DNA from: Bdellovibrio sp.
GTDB lineage: Bacteria; Bdellovibrionota; Bdellovibrionia; Bdellovibrionales; Bdellovibrionaceae
NCBI GenBank assembly: GCA_025359945.1
Contig: JANYDD010000077.1
Coordinates: 1-64,000 of the forward strand
Length of the DNA stretch: 64,000 nt
Direction of reading: 5' to 3'
Shown here: positions 44,771 to 52,362 of the stretch, piece after piece
Layout of the letters: every line of letters starts with the position of its first letter
Numbering within the stretch: the first letter of the stretch is position 1
Notes under the pieces: model-generated
Seen by the model: the letters and a program-made list of their open reading frames with translations, nothing else
Told to the model about the DNA's origin: nothing
Databases searched by the model: none
Program-made: the position numbers and the translations under genes

Positions 44771-45922
44771 TTAATTTGGAAGATTTTTTTTTGGCAAATG
44801 CAGCGGAAGCGTGACACTGACCTTGGTGCCAGGACGCAAAGGCAAACCCTGTGGCGATATGCCCACCGAAATTTCGCCACCAAACTTGGCCGCAAATGTT
44901 TTTGCCTGATACAGACCCACGCCCGTGCCGTCTGCCTTTCCAAAAGTTTTTCCTAGTGTGCCCCAATGCGAATGCATTTGCTGGGGCAGTCCAGGGCCGT
45001 TGTCTTCGATCACAATTTGCAGACTTGCTGGCTGCCGGGTGGACAAGGCTTTCACAAGGCTTACGCGATAATAAATCCGTCTGGGTTGCGGCACGGTCGC
45101 CACCGCTTGCGCGGCATTGATTAAAATATTTTTCAGGGTTCGCTGCAGATCTGCGGCGGGAAAAGGGCAATGGATGGATTTCAGTTTAAGTGGAATTTCG
45201 CAAATCAATTGAGTTTCTTGATGGCGCAAAAGATCCAAAAAACTTTTGCCGACGGTTTTTTTAAGCACCGTCTGAAGACTTTCAGAAATTCGAATCCGGC
45301 GATCGGCTTCCAAAAAATCGCGGTTAAGCTGTGCCATGAGTTCGCGATCGCGCTCTTCTTTTTCAAGCAATGTCCAGGCAATTCCAGGCTCTGTCGGCGA
45401 CGAGCTAGAGTCTTCGGCCCTGGTCAAAGGGGTTTCATTGTTCGCCCCGAGGGCGCGGGCCTGACCTTTGGCTAAGTCCTCAAGCCGAATAGACTCCAAA
45501 AAATCGCGATTTAGTGCTGCCATCAAGTTATCATCAGGTTTGAATTCTAACCGCATCGTTGAAGGATTTTTCGAATCGGGGTTTGGGGTCAGCTCGCCAA
45601 GCTTTATATTCGAATCTCGGTTGCTGCCCCTTAAGATTTCGTCGATTGTGGAGGTCATTGGCCGACCCAAAAAAATATCTGTTGTCGTTGCGCAATCGGT
45701 AAGAGCGGGTTGGCGAAGCCGACTTTCTTGCTCGCGAATGGCGATCTTTAAGCGACCCAGAACTTCGCTCAACAATTCTTTAAGTTGTCCCCGATCCAGC
45801 TCGCGCTGCGTGCTTGAAAGCGCTTGAAGAAGGCTTAGCGGTGATTTCAGATCGTGCAAGAAAAACAGAACTTCTTGTTTAAGCTCAGCAAACTGGGGGT
45901 GATTTTCGCAAGTGACAGGCAT
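44771..45922 (-). CDS. Soluble sensor histidine kinase with a duplicated motif
   Basis: 383 residues, no transmembrane segment. H-box F-L-H-D-L-K-S-P-L with His23 at the very N-terminus; N-box I-L-I-N-A-A-Q-A-V near 280; G1 E-D-N-G-P-G-L near 325; G2 G-T-G-V-G-L near 350. Between the H-box helices and the ATPase lies a 150-residue insert with two copies of L-M-A-x-L-N-R-D-F-L-E (about 134-144 and 196-206) separated by low-complexity sequence. ATG with GGAG six bases upstream preferred over a TTG four codons earlier. No response regulator is adjacent. Confidence 0.88.
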   Translation of the reverse strand: MPVTCENHPQFAELKQEVLFFLHDLKSPLSLLQALSSTQRELDRGQLKELLSEVLGRLKIAIREQESRLRQPALTDCATTTDIFLGRPMTSTIDEILRGSNRDSNIKLGELTPNPDSKNPSTMRLEFKPDDNLMAALNRDFLESIRLEDLAKGQARALGANNETPLTRAEDSSSSPTEPGIAWTLLEKEERDRELMAQLNRDFLEADRRIRISESLQTVLKKTVGKSFLDLLRHQETQLICEIPLKLKSIHCPFPAADLQRTLKNILINAAQAVATVPQPRRIYYRVSLVKALSTRQPASLQIVIEDNGPGLPQQMHSHWGTLGKTFGKADGTGVGLYQAKTFAAKFGGEISVGISPQGLPLRPGTKVSVTLPLHLPKKNLPN

Positions 45923-45934
45923 GGGGGACTCCAA

Positions 45935-46615
45935 AGAAAAAGGGGGGTTGATGATCGCAAGTTCTCACCACGAGAACTCACAGGTCTCCCACAAAGCATC
46001 AACGATGCCACACACCCAGTTCCAAAAAGTCTCCAGTAGTTTTAAACACTTGAGAGATACGCATCGCACAACAAGTTAAGCCGCAAAGCACAATTTCCCA
46101 AAACGCCACCACCCAAAACCCCGCCGGAAACATTGCCGGAAACAAGCGTTGAGAGCTAAAGACGCTGCAAGCAGGGGCGGACTTTAGCTTTTGTGATGGC
46201 CTTATCGCCGGGCCTTCAGCGGAAATCGGTCGGGCGGGGCTAAGGACTCAATTGATAGATCGATATCTAGGCCCGATTCCTGCGACCGTCCCTTAGCGAT
46301 CACTTTTTTTTCCACCATAAAAAACCCGTCAAGCCATTTCCAAAAAAAGATTCAATAAACAAAATAGATTTCCAAACCCAAACCAACGCCCGCCACCCCA
46401 ATTTACAAAACCCAAACATATCGACAAACTTTTCGACACTTCCAAAAGCAAAACCAAACAAAAGTTTGTTTTTCAAAAGAACTTTGCTATACAATTCCAA
46501 CTTGAGACAGGCGCAGACGAGCACGGCAAAAATAAAATCAACTTCCGAAATCCACCTGTCGATAACGAGCACGAATAGAAATCTCCAGGACAGGGGATGC
46601 ACGGAGACTGCAAGT
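45935..46615. other. 680-bp intergenic region without a convincing gene
   Basis: Holds the inverted repeat above, a 10-bp direct repeat with 12-bp period (GCCGGAAACA at 46123 and 46135), an AGCTAAAG/CTTTAGCT stem-loop with a 20-base loop (46154-46189), and a stretch from about 46315 to 46520 in which G is rare on the plus strand and A/C dominate. The open frame on the minus strand over that stretch (W/F/L-rich) is a product of this skew. The end is the leader of the downstream protease gene. Confidence 0.6.
45961..45977. promoter_or_regulatory. Inverted repeat upstream of the histidine kinase
   Basis: GTTCTC-ACCAC-GAGAAC, perfect 6-bp arms, 38 bases before the kinase ATG. Could be an operator or an mRNA hairpin. 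No flanking promoter is clear. Confidence 0.35.
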
Positions 46616-47650
46616 ATGGCAAAAAATAGGAATTCTAGTTTTACAATTGTGGAAAGCAAAGTTGCATCTGCTTCTCTGATGTTTTTTGGTTTAGCATTCG
46701 CCCAAAATTCCAGCGCCCAATGTGGCAGTATGATACTAGCAAGTATAGTTGGACCGAGTAGTTTTGTCGCCCAAGTCTTTGCGGACGCAGAGATGCAGTC
46801 GATAGCAGATCAAATACGTCGAGTGACTGTTCAGTTGAATCTTTTGGATAAAGATGGAAATGTTATGAGTTCTTGTGGGGGCTGGCTTAGGGACAACGAC
46901 AAAGTTGTAACGACTGCCCATTGTTTTGCAAACAAGAGACAAAAGAATCAATTTGGTAAGGTCGAAGTAATATTCTCGAGTGATGTTAAAGCGGAAAGCG
47001 AAAATAATCCGAAATTCATAGAAAACTTGGTTATGACCTCAGAAAGTGTCGAGTTCTCAGAACCGTTACTTAGTGGCTTGGGTGTCAATTCTAAAGCAGA
47101 ATTTTTACGGGACTTTTCAAAAACAGATTTGGGCGAAACCATCAAGCAGAAGGGTATTGGTGAACAAGATATTGCAATGATTCGACTGCCGGCCCCAATT
47201 TATCAAAAAAGTGAAATCGCGAAGTCTTTTTCGCCGGCGAGGGTAAGTGTTCGCACTTTTTTATCACCCGATCAGACGTATGTCATCGCGGGCTCTGGCA
47301 CGAACTTCATCGGCAGGAAGGTAACTGGGGAGCGCTTTTATAAAAGCGATTTCAAAACTAGGTTTTCAATTTTGAAACCAGGTGAATATATAATCGCTAA
47401 GGCTATAAATGGAACTTTTGGTTTTGTGGCATCGCAAGGATTTGCCTCATGTAAGGGCGACAGTGGAAGCCCAATTTTTCGATCAGAAAATGGTGTTTTA
47501 GAGGTTATTGGAATGAATTCAGCTTCTGACTGCAATACCAGCGATAAACCAGATTTTTCAACTATGGTTTTAGTTGCAAAATCTAGGGCAGAACTAGACC
47601 GAATTGGAGCGTTGTTTGAGCGTGAAAAGATTGCGTTGGGAAAGAATTAA
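46616..47650 (+). CDS. Secreted trypsin-like serine protease
   Basis: 344 residues. Signal peptide with a hydrophobic core A-S-L-M-F-F-G-L-A-F-A, likely cut after A-Q-N-S-S-A-Q. Triad: His102 in V-T-T-A-H-C, Asp185 in E-Q-D-I-A-M-I-R-L, Ser283 in C-K-G-D-S-G-S-P. The usual final Gly of G-D-S-G-G-P is Ser, common in divergent S1 proteases. Start set at the ATG with GGAG nine bases upstream. The gene looks more A+T-rich than its neighbours. Not similar enough to the lipoprotein protease at 27 kb to suggest recent duplication. Confidence 0.88.
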   Translation: MAKNRNSSFTIVESKVASASLMFFGLAFAQNSSAQCGSMILASIVGPSSFVAQVFADAEMQSIADQIRRVTVQLNLLDKDGNVMSSCGGWLRDNDKVVTTAHCFANKRQKNQFGKVEVIFSSDVKAESENNPKFIENLVMTSESVEFSEPLLSGLGVNSKAEFLRDFSKTDLGETIKQKGIGEQDIAMIRLPAPIYQKSEIAKSFSPARVSVRTFLSPDQTYVIAGSGTNFIGRKVTGERFYKSDFKTRFSILKPGEYIIAKAINGTFGFVASQGFASCKGDSGSPIFRSENGVLEVIGMNSASDCNTSDKPDFSTMVLVAKSRAELDRIGALFEREKIALGKN

Positions 47651-47871
47651 TTGACGTTCAAAGACTCTAGTAATTTGTATTCTTTTGATATTTTTCGGCA
47701 CCAGTGGAACAAACTGCTTCCCAAAGAAGCGCGAGCTAAATTTCACCTCAAATTTTTTCTGTGTGTTTGACTTAATGTTTTTTCCATTTCAGTGTTTCAA
47801 CTTGAAACAGATTTGTCGATTCGACTTTTGAATGATGACTTTGAAAGGTAACCTAGGGTCTGGGGGATCTT

Positions 47872-49467
47872 TTGAAAAGTTTAATTTTCTTTGCAATTTT
47901 TTTATCAAGTCTGGACTTACTTCAAGCAGAAACACCCTTATCTCAGGTTGAATCCTCGCAATACAATTACATCAGGGGTTTAAGGCCGATACAGTCCGAA
48001 GTTCAGAAGCGTTGTGCACCTGTGCCAGATGAAGAATATGATACCTGTGTTAAAAACGGCGGCCACTTGGGCGCTTCCCGCGTGGACGATACGGTTTTGC
48101 GGACTGTAGGTGCAGTTGCCGAGGAGGGAGCGGAAATTGACTTATTAATGGGGGCGAGGACAAAAGCTACATGGCCCCCAAGTGACGCCGAACAAGATTG
48201 TTATGCCGCAAATAAAAAGTTTGTGAATGGGTTTTGCGTCGCTAAATATGATGAAGGCGTTAACTACTGCGAAAACGATCAAAAGTTGGTTAACGAGTCT
48301 TGCGTCGACAAAAAAGAAACCATAGCAAAAACCCCGGAAGAAAAGAAAGCCGCTAAACAAGCCATAAACAAAGTTAAGAACCTCTCGGCGTGCGAGGCGG
48401 CTGTTGAAGAGATGAATGGGAAGTGCGAGGCTTCGAATGATAAGGGGCTTACTGGTGCTCGGAAGATGGTTGAGACTATGACCGCTGGGGTTACTGCGAT
48501 GGCGTCTAACGATATGAACCTTTGGTGCTCGAAGGCTGGGACTGCTGCTGTCACTTTGAATGGCGCCTTGGGGGCCTACAAGGGGAACTGTGCGGTTGCT
48601 CTTGAGAATTGTAAGCGTCTTTGTGATTCTGATCTTTTGCCTGACGACAATACCGATTATCAAGCGAAATGCCGAAAGGGTTCGGACACCATCGCGGGTG
48701 TGGACTCGAACTTGACGGTGCTGACTTCGCAGATTTTTCGCGCTAAGCAGTGCGATAATTATCTTAAACAACAGCAGGCAAGCACTTCATGTGCGGCCAA
48801 TCCGTTTGCGCCTGGGTGCCAGGCCAATGCTGGGGACTGCAGCAACCCGGCCAATGCAGGAAATCCTACTTGTCTTTGCATCCGAAATCCTAGCAGCCAG
48901 GCTTGCGCTAACCTTTACGGAAAGCTTGGCGCTGGGGCGAATACGGCGGCTTCAGTGGCTTCGCAGACTGGCGCAAATGGAATTAATCTTAAAGGCACTG
49001 GCGATGGCTCGCTGGGATTGGGCGGCCCATTCGGAGGCAATGAAGACCTGGCCAAATTTGGCCCGTCAGAAAGCGGCAACGGCAAAGCCCCAGGCGGTGG
49101 CGGCGGACGATCGGTATCAGCCAACACACGCGACGGTAAAGGCCCCGAAAACAACCAGGGCGGTGGCGCAGCCCCCAGTAGCCTAGCTGGAACAAAAGTC
49201 ACTCAAGGATTTTACGGCGGTGGTGGCGGAGGCTTCGGCGGAAGTCCCGGTGGTTACGGCAACTCACCCTCTAGCAATGGAAAAGTAGCTACAGCTGGAC
49301 AGCCCAGAATAGACCTCAAACAATTTCTTCCCGGCGGAGCCTTAGATCCACGTCGGCACCCGGCCGGAATCGTTGGCCCCGATGGAATCACCGGCCCCTC
49401 GCTGGATATTTTTCACAAGATCAACTACGTTTACTCGTCGGTTGGTAACACATTGCTGGCGTACTAA
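47872..49467 (+). CDS. Secreted Cys-rich and Gly-rich protein of unknown function
   Basis: 531 residues. Signal peptide I-F-F-A-I-F-L-S-S-L-D-L-L-Q-A. Residues about 105-150 contain two short units with V-N-x-x-C (C-Y-A-A-N-K-K-F-V-N-G-F-C and C-E-N-D-Q-K-L-V-N-E-S-C). Many further cysteines occur up to about 345, including C-A-A-N-P-F-A-P-G-C and C-L-C-I-R-N-P. Then a Gly/Ser/Asn-rich low-complexity region (about 355-480) leads to a conserved-looking tail: L-D-P-R-R-H-P-A-G-I-V-G then P-D-G-I-T-G-P-S-L-D-I-F. TTG start with GGGGG five bases upstream. Likely surface or periplasmic. No family recognised. Confidence 0.78.
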   Translation: MKSLIFFAIFLSSLDLLQAETPLSQVESSQYNYIRGLRPIQSEVQKRCAPVPDEEYDTCVKNGGHLGASRVDDTVLRTVGAVAEEGAEIDLLMGARTKATWPPSDAEQDCYAANKKFVNGFCVAKYDEGVNYCENDQKLVNESCVDKKETIAKTPEEKKAAKQAINKVKNLSACEAAVEEMNGKCEASNDKGLTGARKMVETMTAGVTAMASNDMNLWCSKAGTAAVTLNGALGAYKGNCAVALENCKRLCDSDLLPDDNTDYQAKCRKGSDTIAGVDSNLTVLTSQIFRAKQCDNYLKQQQASTSCAANPFAPGCQANAGDCSNPANAGNPTCLCIRNPSSQACANLYGKLGAGANTAASVASQTGANGINLKGTGDGSLGLGGPFGGNEDLAKFGPSESGNGKAPGGGGGRSVSANTRDGKGPENNQGGGAAPSSLAGTKVTQGFYGGGGGGFGGSPGGYGNSPSSNGKVATAGQPRIDLKQFLPGGALDPRRHPAGIVGPDGITGPSLDIFHKINYVYSSVGNTLLAY

Positions 49468-49635
49468 AGCCCGGGTGGCTTGGTCGCCAGCCCCAGAACC
49501 AAATATGGACGACTAGATTGTAACGGCAGTGTTTATAAAGGGCAGAGTAAAAACGCGAACCGTCTGTAGACATTTGACCTAATGAAGAAAAATCTTGATA
49601 TATATGTCCAAATTTGACGTTAAAATGTAAGCTTG

Positions 49636-50655
49636 ATGCATAGAACAATTAAGCTATCAAAAGCACAAAGCTTTTTCCTGTTTGGACCGCGGGGAAGTGG
49701 CAAATCCACGCTGCTTTCAGCCGAGTTTAAGGGCGAAAGTGCGCTTTGGATCGACCTGTTCAACCAGCGGCTAGAGTTTGAATTGTCTCAGAATCCTGAC
49801 CGACTTTTGGACCTTTGTACCGTTGAGAAACCAAAATGGATTGTCATCGATGAAGTTCAGAAAATTCCAAGAATCCTGGACGGGGACAAGTTTAACCTTC
49901 AGAAAGCCCTAAAGTTTGGTCTGCTGCCAAAGATTTGGAACGAAACCCAACTGACGAATTCTGACCTAGTCGATTTTTTATATTCTTATGTGCAAACCTA
50001 CCTGAAAGAGGAAGTGGCCGTCGAACAGCTAGTCAGAAATTTAGAGACTTTTCGACGATTTTTGGTGGCTGCGGCCCAATCAAACGGCAAAATTGTCAAC
50101 CATGCAAAACTTGAACGGGACGCTGGCGTGGCCGCTAGACAAGCCCTTCGCCACTTTGAAATTTTAGCAGACACTTTGATAGGATTTTATCTTGAGCCCT
50201 TTAATACTTCCGTAAGAAAGCGACAAACCGCACACAGTAAATTCTATTTTTTCGACTGTGGTGTGGTCCGAGCACTGCAAAATACAGCGCCCGCGCCCTT
50301 GGCACCTGCCAGTTGCGCCTATGGAAATCTTTTTGAAACATTTTCGATGAATGAATTTGTAAAACTGCGTGCCGGCCTAAATCTGCGTTGGAATTTTTCT
50401 TACCTTCGAACCGGAAGCGACCAAGAAATCGACCTGATTATCCAGAAAAATAAAGGTCGCCCCATTTTGGTAGAATTCAAGTCCGCTGACCAAATTCAGC
50501 CCGAAGACATTGGAAGGCTAAAGCGCTTATCGGACGACATAGAGCATAGTGCCGTTTACATCCTTTCCAATGCGGCCCAGGAAATCGAATCCCAGGGCAT
50601 TCGATGCATTCACTGGAGTCGCGGACTTAAAGAAATTTTTGACGTAGAAGCATGA
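49636..50655 (+). CDS. AAA ATPase of the DUF4143 family with an internal deletion
   Basis: 339 residues, where this family is usually near 390. Walker A G-P-R-G-S-G-K-S-T at 17-25 and Walker B W-I-V-I-D-E at 68-73 are intact, and the DUF4143 nuclease-like C-terminus (Y-L-R-T-G-S-D-Q-E-I-D-L-I, then V-E-F-K-S) is present. After V-Q-K-I-P-R-I-L-D the protein jumps to G-D-K-F-N-L-Q-K-A-L, skipping the roughly 55 residues that normally hold the second helix, the L-T-G-S-S sensor-1 and the A-G-R-A segment. The frame is kept. Probably impaired in ATP hydrolysis. ATG preferred over the adjoining TTG. Confidence 0.82.
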   Translation: MHRTIKLSKAQSFFLFGPRGSGKSTLLSAEFKGESALWIDLFNQRLEFELSQNPDRLLDLCTVEKPKWIVIDEVQKIPRILDGDKFNLQKALKFGLLPKIWNETQLTNSDLVDFLYSYVQTYLKEEVAVEQLVRNLETFRRFLVAAAQSNGKIVNHAKLERDAGVAARQALRHFEILADTLIGFYLEPFNTSVRKRQTAHSKFYFFDCGVVRALQNTAPAPLAPASCAYGNLFETFSMNEFVKLRAGLNLRWNFSYLRTGSDQEIDLIIQKNKGRPILVEFKSADQIQPEDIGRLKRLSDDIEHSAVYILSNAAQEIESQGIRCIHWSRGLKEIFDVEA

Positions 50656-50835
50656 GTTTCGCCTGGGAATCGGGCAAAAACTGTTCTGGACTGTTTTGAT
50701 TTTGACAGGATTGCAGTTTTCGCACGGCGCCTAACGCGTGATAAAAAATACTAAATACATATTAAATCAATAACTTATAGCTATTTTAAGTTCGTGTAAG
50801 AAAAAATCTTGCAAATATTACACGGAGTGTTTTTA

Positions 50836-50895
50836 ATGAACCAGTTCCAAAATGGATCCAGCCAAGGATGGCGAGGGTCCCCGGAACGAACTTAA
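50836..50895 (+). CDS. Possible 19-residue leader peptide
   Basis: ATG to TAA in 20 codons with GGAG eight bases upstream; reads MNQFQNGSSQGWRGSPERT. It lies in the 370-base gap before the DksA-like gene, upstream of a strong hairpin, so it could be a regulatory leader ORF. The rest of the gap is A/T-rich and holds nothing else I can name. Confidence 0.35.
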   Translation: MNQFQNGSSQGWRGSPERT

Positions 50896-50920
50896 AAGAT
50901 GGATTTTTTAAGTGTGAAGA

Positions 50921-50956
50921 GGGGAGTGAGACGTCTGAGGGGGTGTCTCACTTCTC
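50921..50956 (+). promoter_or_regulatory. Stem-loop in the leader of the DksA-like gene
   Basis: GTGAGAC/GTCTCAC gives seven perfect pairs, extended by five more with two G-T wobbles (GGGGA/TTCTC), around a 12-base purine-rich loop. No U-run follows, so it is not a classical terminator. It ends 69 bases before the ATG. Confidence 0.5.
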
Positions 50957-51025
50957 CACCGATTCAGAAAAACGAAAGAATCTAAAAAAGCAGATCAGTA
51001 CGACAAGTTCGGGGGGAACATCAAA

Positions 51026-51415
51026 ATGCCACAACAAACACAACACACGGTCATTCCTCAAAATATCATCAAAGATTGCAAAGCTAAATTGCTGCAAGCC
51101 AAAGCCGAGATTTTGAACCGATTTAAAACCGCCAGAAAAGACCTGACTAACGAAGACAAAGGCGGCGACGAAGCCGACCAAACTGTTCGAGTGTTGGCCG
51201 AAGCCGAAATGCTTTCTTTGCACGAACGCCTTCGATTCCAATTGATCGAAATTGAAAGTGCCTTAGCACGTATTGAAAACGGAACTTTCGGCATTTGCGA
51301 AGAGACCGAAGAGATCATCGAATCCGAGCGCCTGAAAGCGATCCCATGGACTCGCCTAAGCATCGAAGGCGCCGAAATGCGCGAGTCTATGAACCGCCGC
51401 TACGCCCGCAATTAG
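51026..51415 (+). CDS. DksA/TraR-family protein lacking the zinc-finger cysteines
   Basis: 129 residues. Coiled-coil (about 15-85) followed by the globular tail I-E-N-G-T-F-G-I-C-E-E-T, R-L-K-A-I-P-W-T-R. In classical DksA four cysteines bind zinc; here only C91 remains, and the others are Thr94, Ser112 and Gly115. The coiled-coil tip has D-E-A-D-Q-T-V. DksA-type proteins bind RNA polymerase through the secondary channel and tune stringent-response promoters; Cys-poor versions can work without zinc. Start preceded by GGGGGGAACATC. Confidence 0.88.
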   Translation: MPQQTQHTVIPQNIIKDCKAKLLQAKAEILNRFKTARKDLTNEDKGGDEADQTVRVLAEAEMLSLHERLRFQLIEIESALARIENGTFGICEETEEIIESERLKAIPWTRLSIEGAEMRESMNRRYARN

Positions 51416-51553
51416 TTCCCTCTTCAAATACCATTTGTACTTTTGCTTATGTCCTTTTTTTCCAACCGCGCTTAAGCTGTTAATTGCGATGCTGCAAATA
51501 GGTTCTGGCTGATCAGCATTGAAGTTTTACCCATTGGTTGTTATTCGTAATTC

Positions 51554-51892
51554 ATGAGTTTGTTGAAACTTTCAGGCAAAAAATCAAGCCCTGCCCTTGT
51601 TACCAAAGCTAGAAAAATTTTGCAGAAAATTCCGTCCCAAAATTTGATTCTAGAGGCTTACCTTTTTGGTTCTGCGGTCGATGGAAAATTCACTCCCGAT
51701 TCGGACTTGGATTTTTTAGTCGTCGTCGAAACCGAAAATGAGATTCGCTCACTTCAAAAGGAAGTCTACCAACCCAGATTTGCCGACATAGCTATCGATT
51801 GGATCTTTAAATCGCGTGATGAATTCCTAGTGAGAAAAGACCTTGGTGGAGTTTGCTTTGAAGCCTTTCACCACGGAAAACGACTGAAGTGA
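51554..51892 (+). CDS. Nucleotidyltransferase-domain (MNT) protein
   Basis: 112 residues. Minimal nucleotidyltransferase motif Y-L-F-G-S-A-V-D-G-K-F-T-P-D-S-D-L-D-F near 37-55, with a third acidic residue in I-A-I-D-W near 86. Paired with the following HEPN gene, which starts inside its stop codon. In HEPN/MNT systems this subunit can AMPylate the HEPN toxin and serves as antitoxin. Confidence 0.87.
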   Translation: MSLLKLSGKKSSPALVTKARKILQKIPSQNLILEAYLFGSAVDGKFTPDSDLDFLVVVETENEIRSLQKEVYQPRFADIAIDWIFKSRDEFLVRKDLGGVCFEAFHHGKRLK

Positions 51893-52338
51893 AGGGATCA
51901 AAAAAACGCCTTTTTAAACAGGAGTATGCCGCTGAGCTTTTGCGTATAGCGCAGGGCGATTTTGAATCCGCGACAAATCTTTTTAAAAGTTCTAAAACAG
52001 GTCGCCCTGAAAATGCCGTTTTTCTGGCGCAACAATCCGTCGAAAAAGCGGTCAAATCCGTTTTAGTCCATTTGCAAATCCCATTTCCAATGGTCCATGA
52101 CTTGGGAATCATTTTGGCGCTTTTACCTGATAAGAACATCCCACCCAACGGATTTGATTTAATTGCGCTTAACCCGTTTGCATCGGTAAGACGGTATGAA
52201 GAAGGTCAGCTTCCTTTGTCAAAAAGTGAGGTTCGATTCTCGCTAGGCGCAGCCAAACAAGTACTTATTTGGGCCAATAAACTTGTCTTCGAAAAAAACT
52301 CAAAAAGAAAAATTGTTTTAAAAAAATTGCGAAAATAA
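51889..52338 (+). CDS. HEPN-domain protein
   Basis: 149 residues, helical. F-L-A-Q-Q-S-V-E-K-A-V-K-S-V-L near 45 and V-H-D-L-G near 75 are the signature of the HEPN family paired with MNT. The R-x4-6-H RNase motif of active HEPN toxins is not obvious, so catalytic activity is uncertain. GTG start overlaps the MNT stop (GTGA); such coupling is normal for two-gene HEPN/MNT modules. Confidence 0.82.
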   Translation: MKGSKKRLFKQEYAAELLRIAQGDFESATNLFKSSKTGRPENAVFLAQQSVEKAVKSVLVHLQIPFPMVHDLGIILALLPDKNIPPNGFDLIALNPFASVRRYEEGQLPLSKSEVRFSLGAAKQVLIWANKLVFEKNSKRKIVLKKLRK

Positions 52339-52362
52339 AAACTAAGTTAGAAACCTAGTTTT
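52338..52362. terminator. Possible bidirectional terminator
   Basis: AAAACTA and TAGTTTT pair around an 11-base loop between the convergent HEPN and agmatinase genes, giving short U-runs on both strands. The stem is A/T-rich and overlaps the agmatinase stop, so it is weak. Confidence 0.35.

Noticed and set aside
46154-46192. AGCTAAAG/CTTTAGCT stem followed by T as a terminator
   Set aside because: Loop of 20 bases, only a four-T run and no gene transcribed into it from the left.
46300-46659. 119-codon minus-strand frame rich in Trp/Phe/Leu
   Set aside because: It follows from the G-poor composition of the plus strand, has no ribosome-binding site and overlaps the start of the protease gene.
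48145-48771. 208-codon minus-strand frame inside the Cys-rich secreted protein
   Set aside because: Antiparallel shadow; the plus-strand frame has a signal peptide, ribosome-binding site and patterned cysteines.
52225-52245. tRNA T-arm-like GGTTCGATTC
   Set aside because: Lies in frame inside the HEPN gene, with no acceptor stem or anticodon arm around it.
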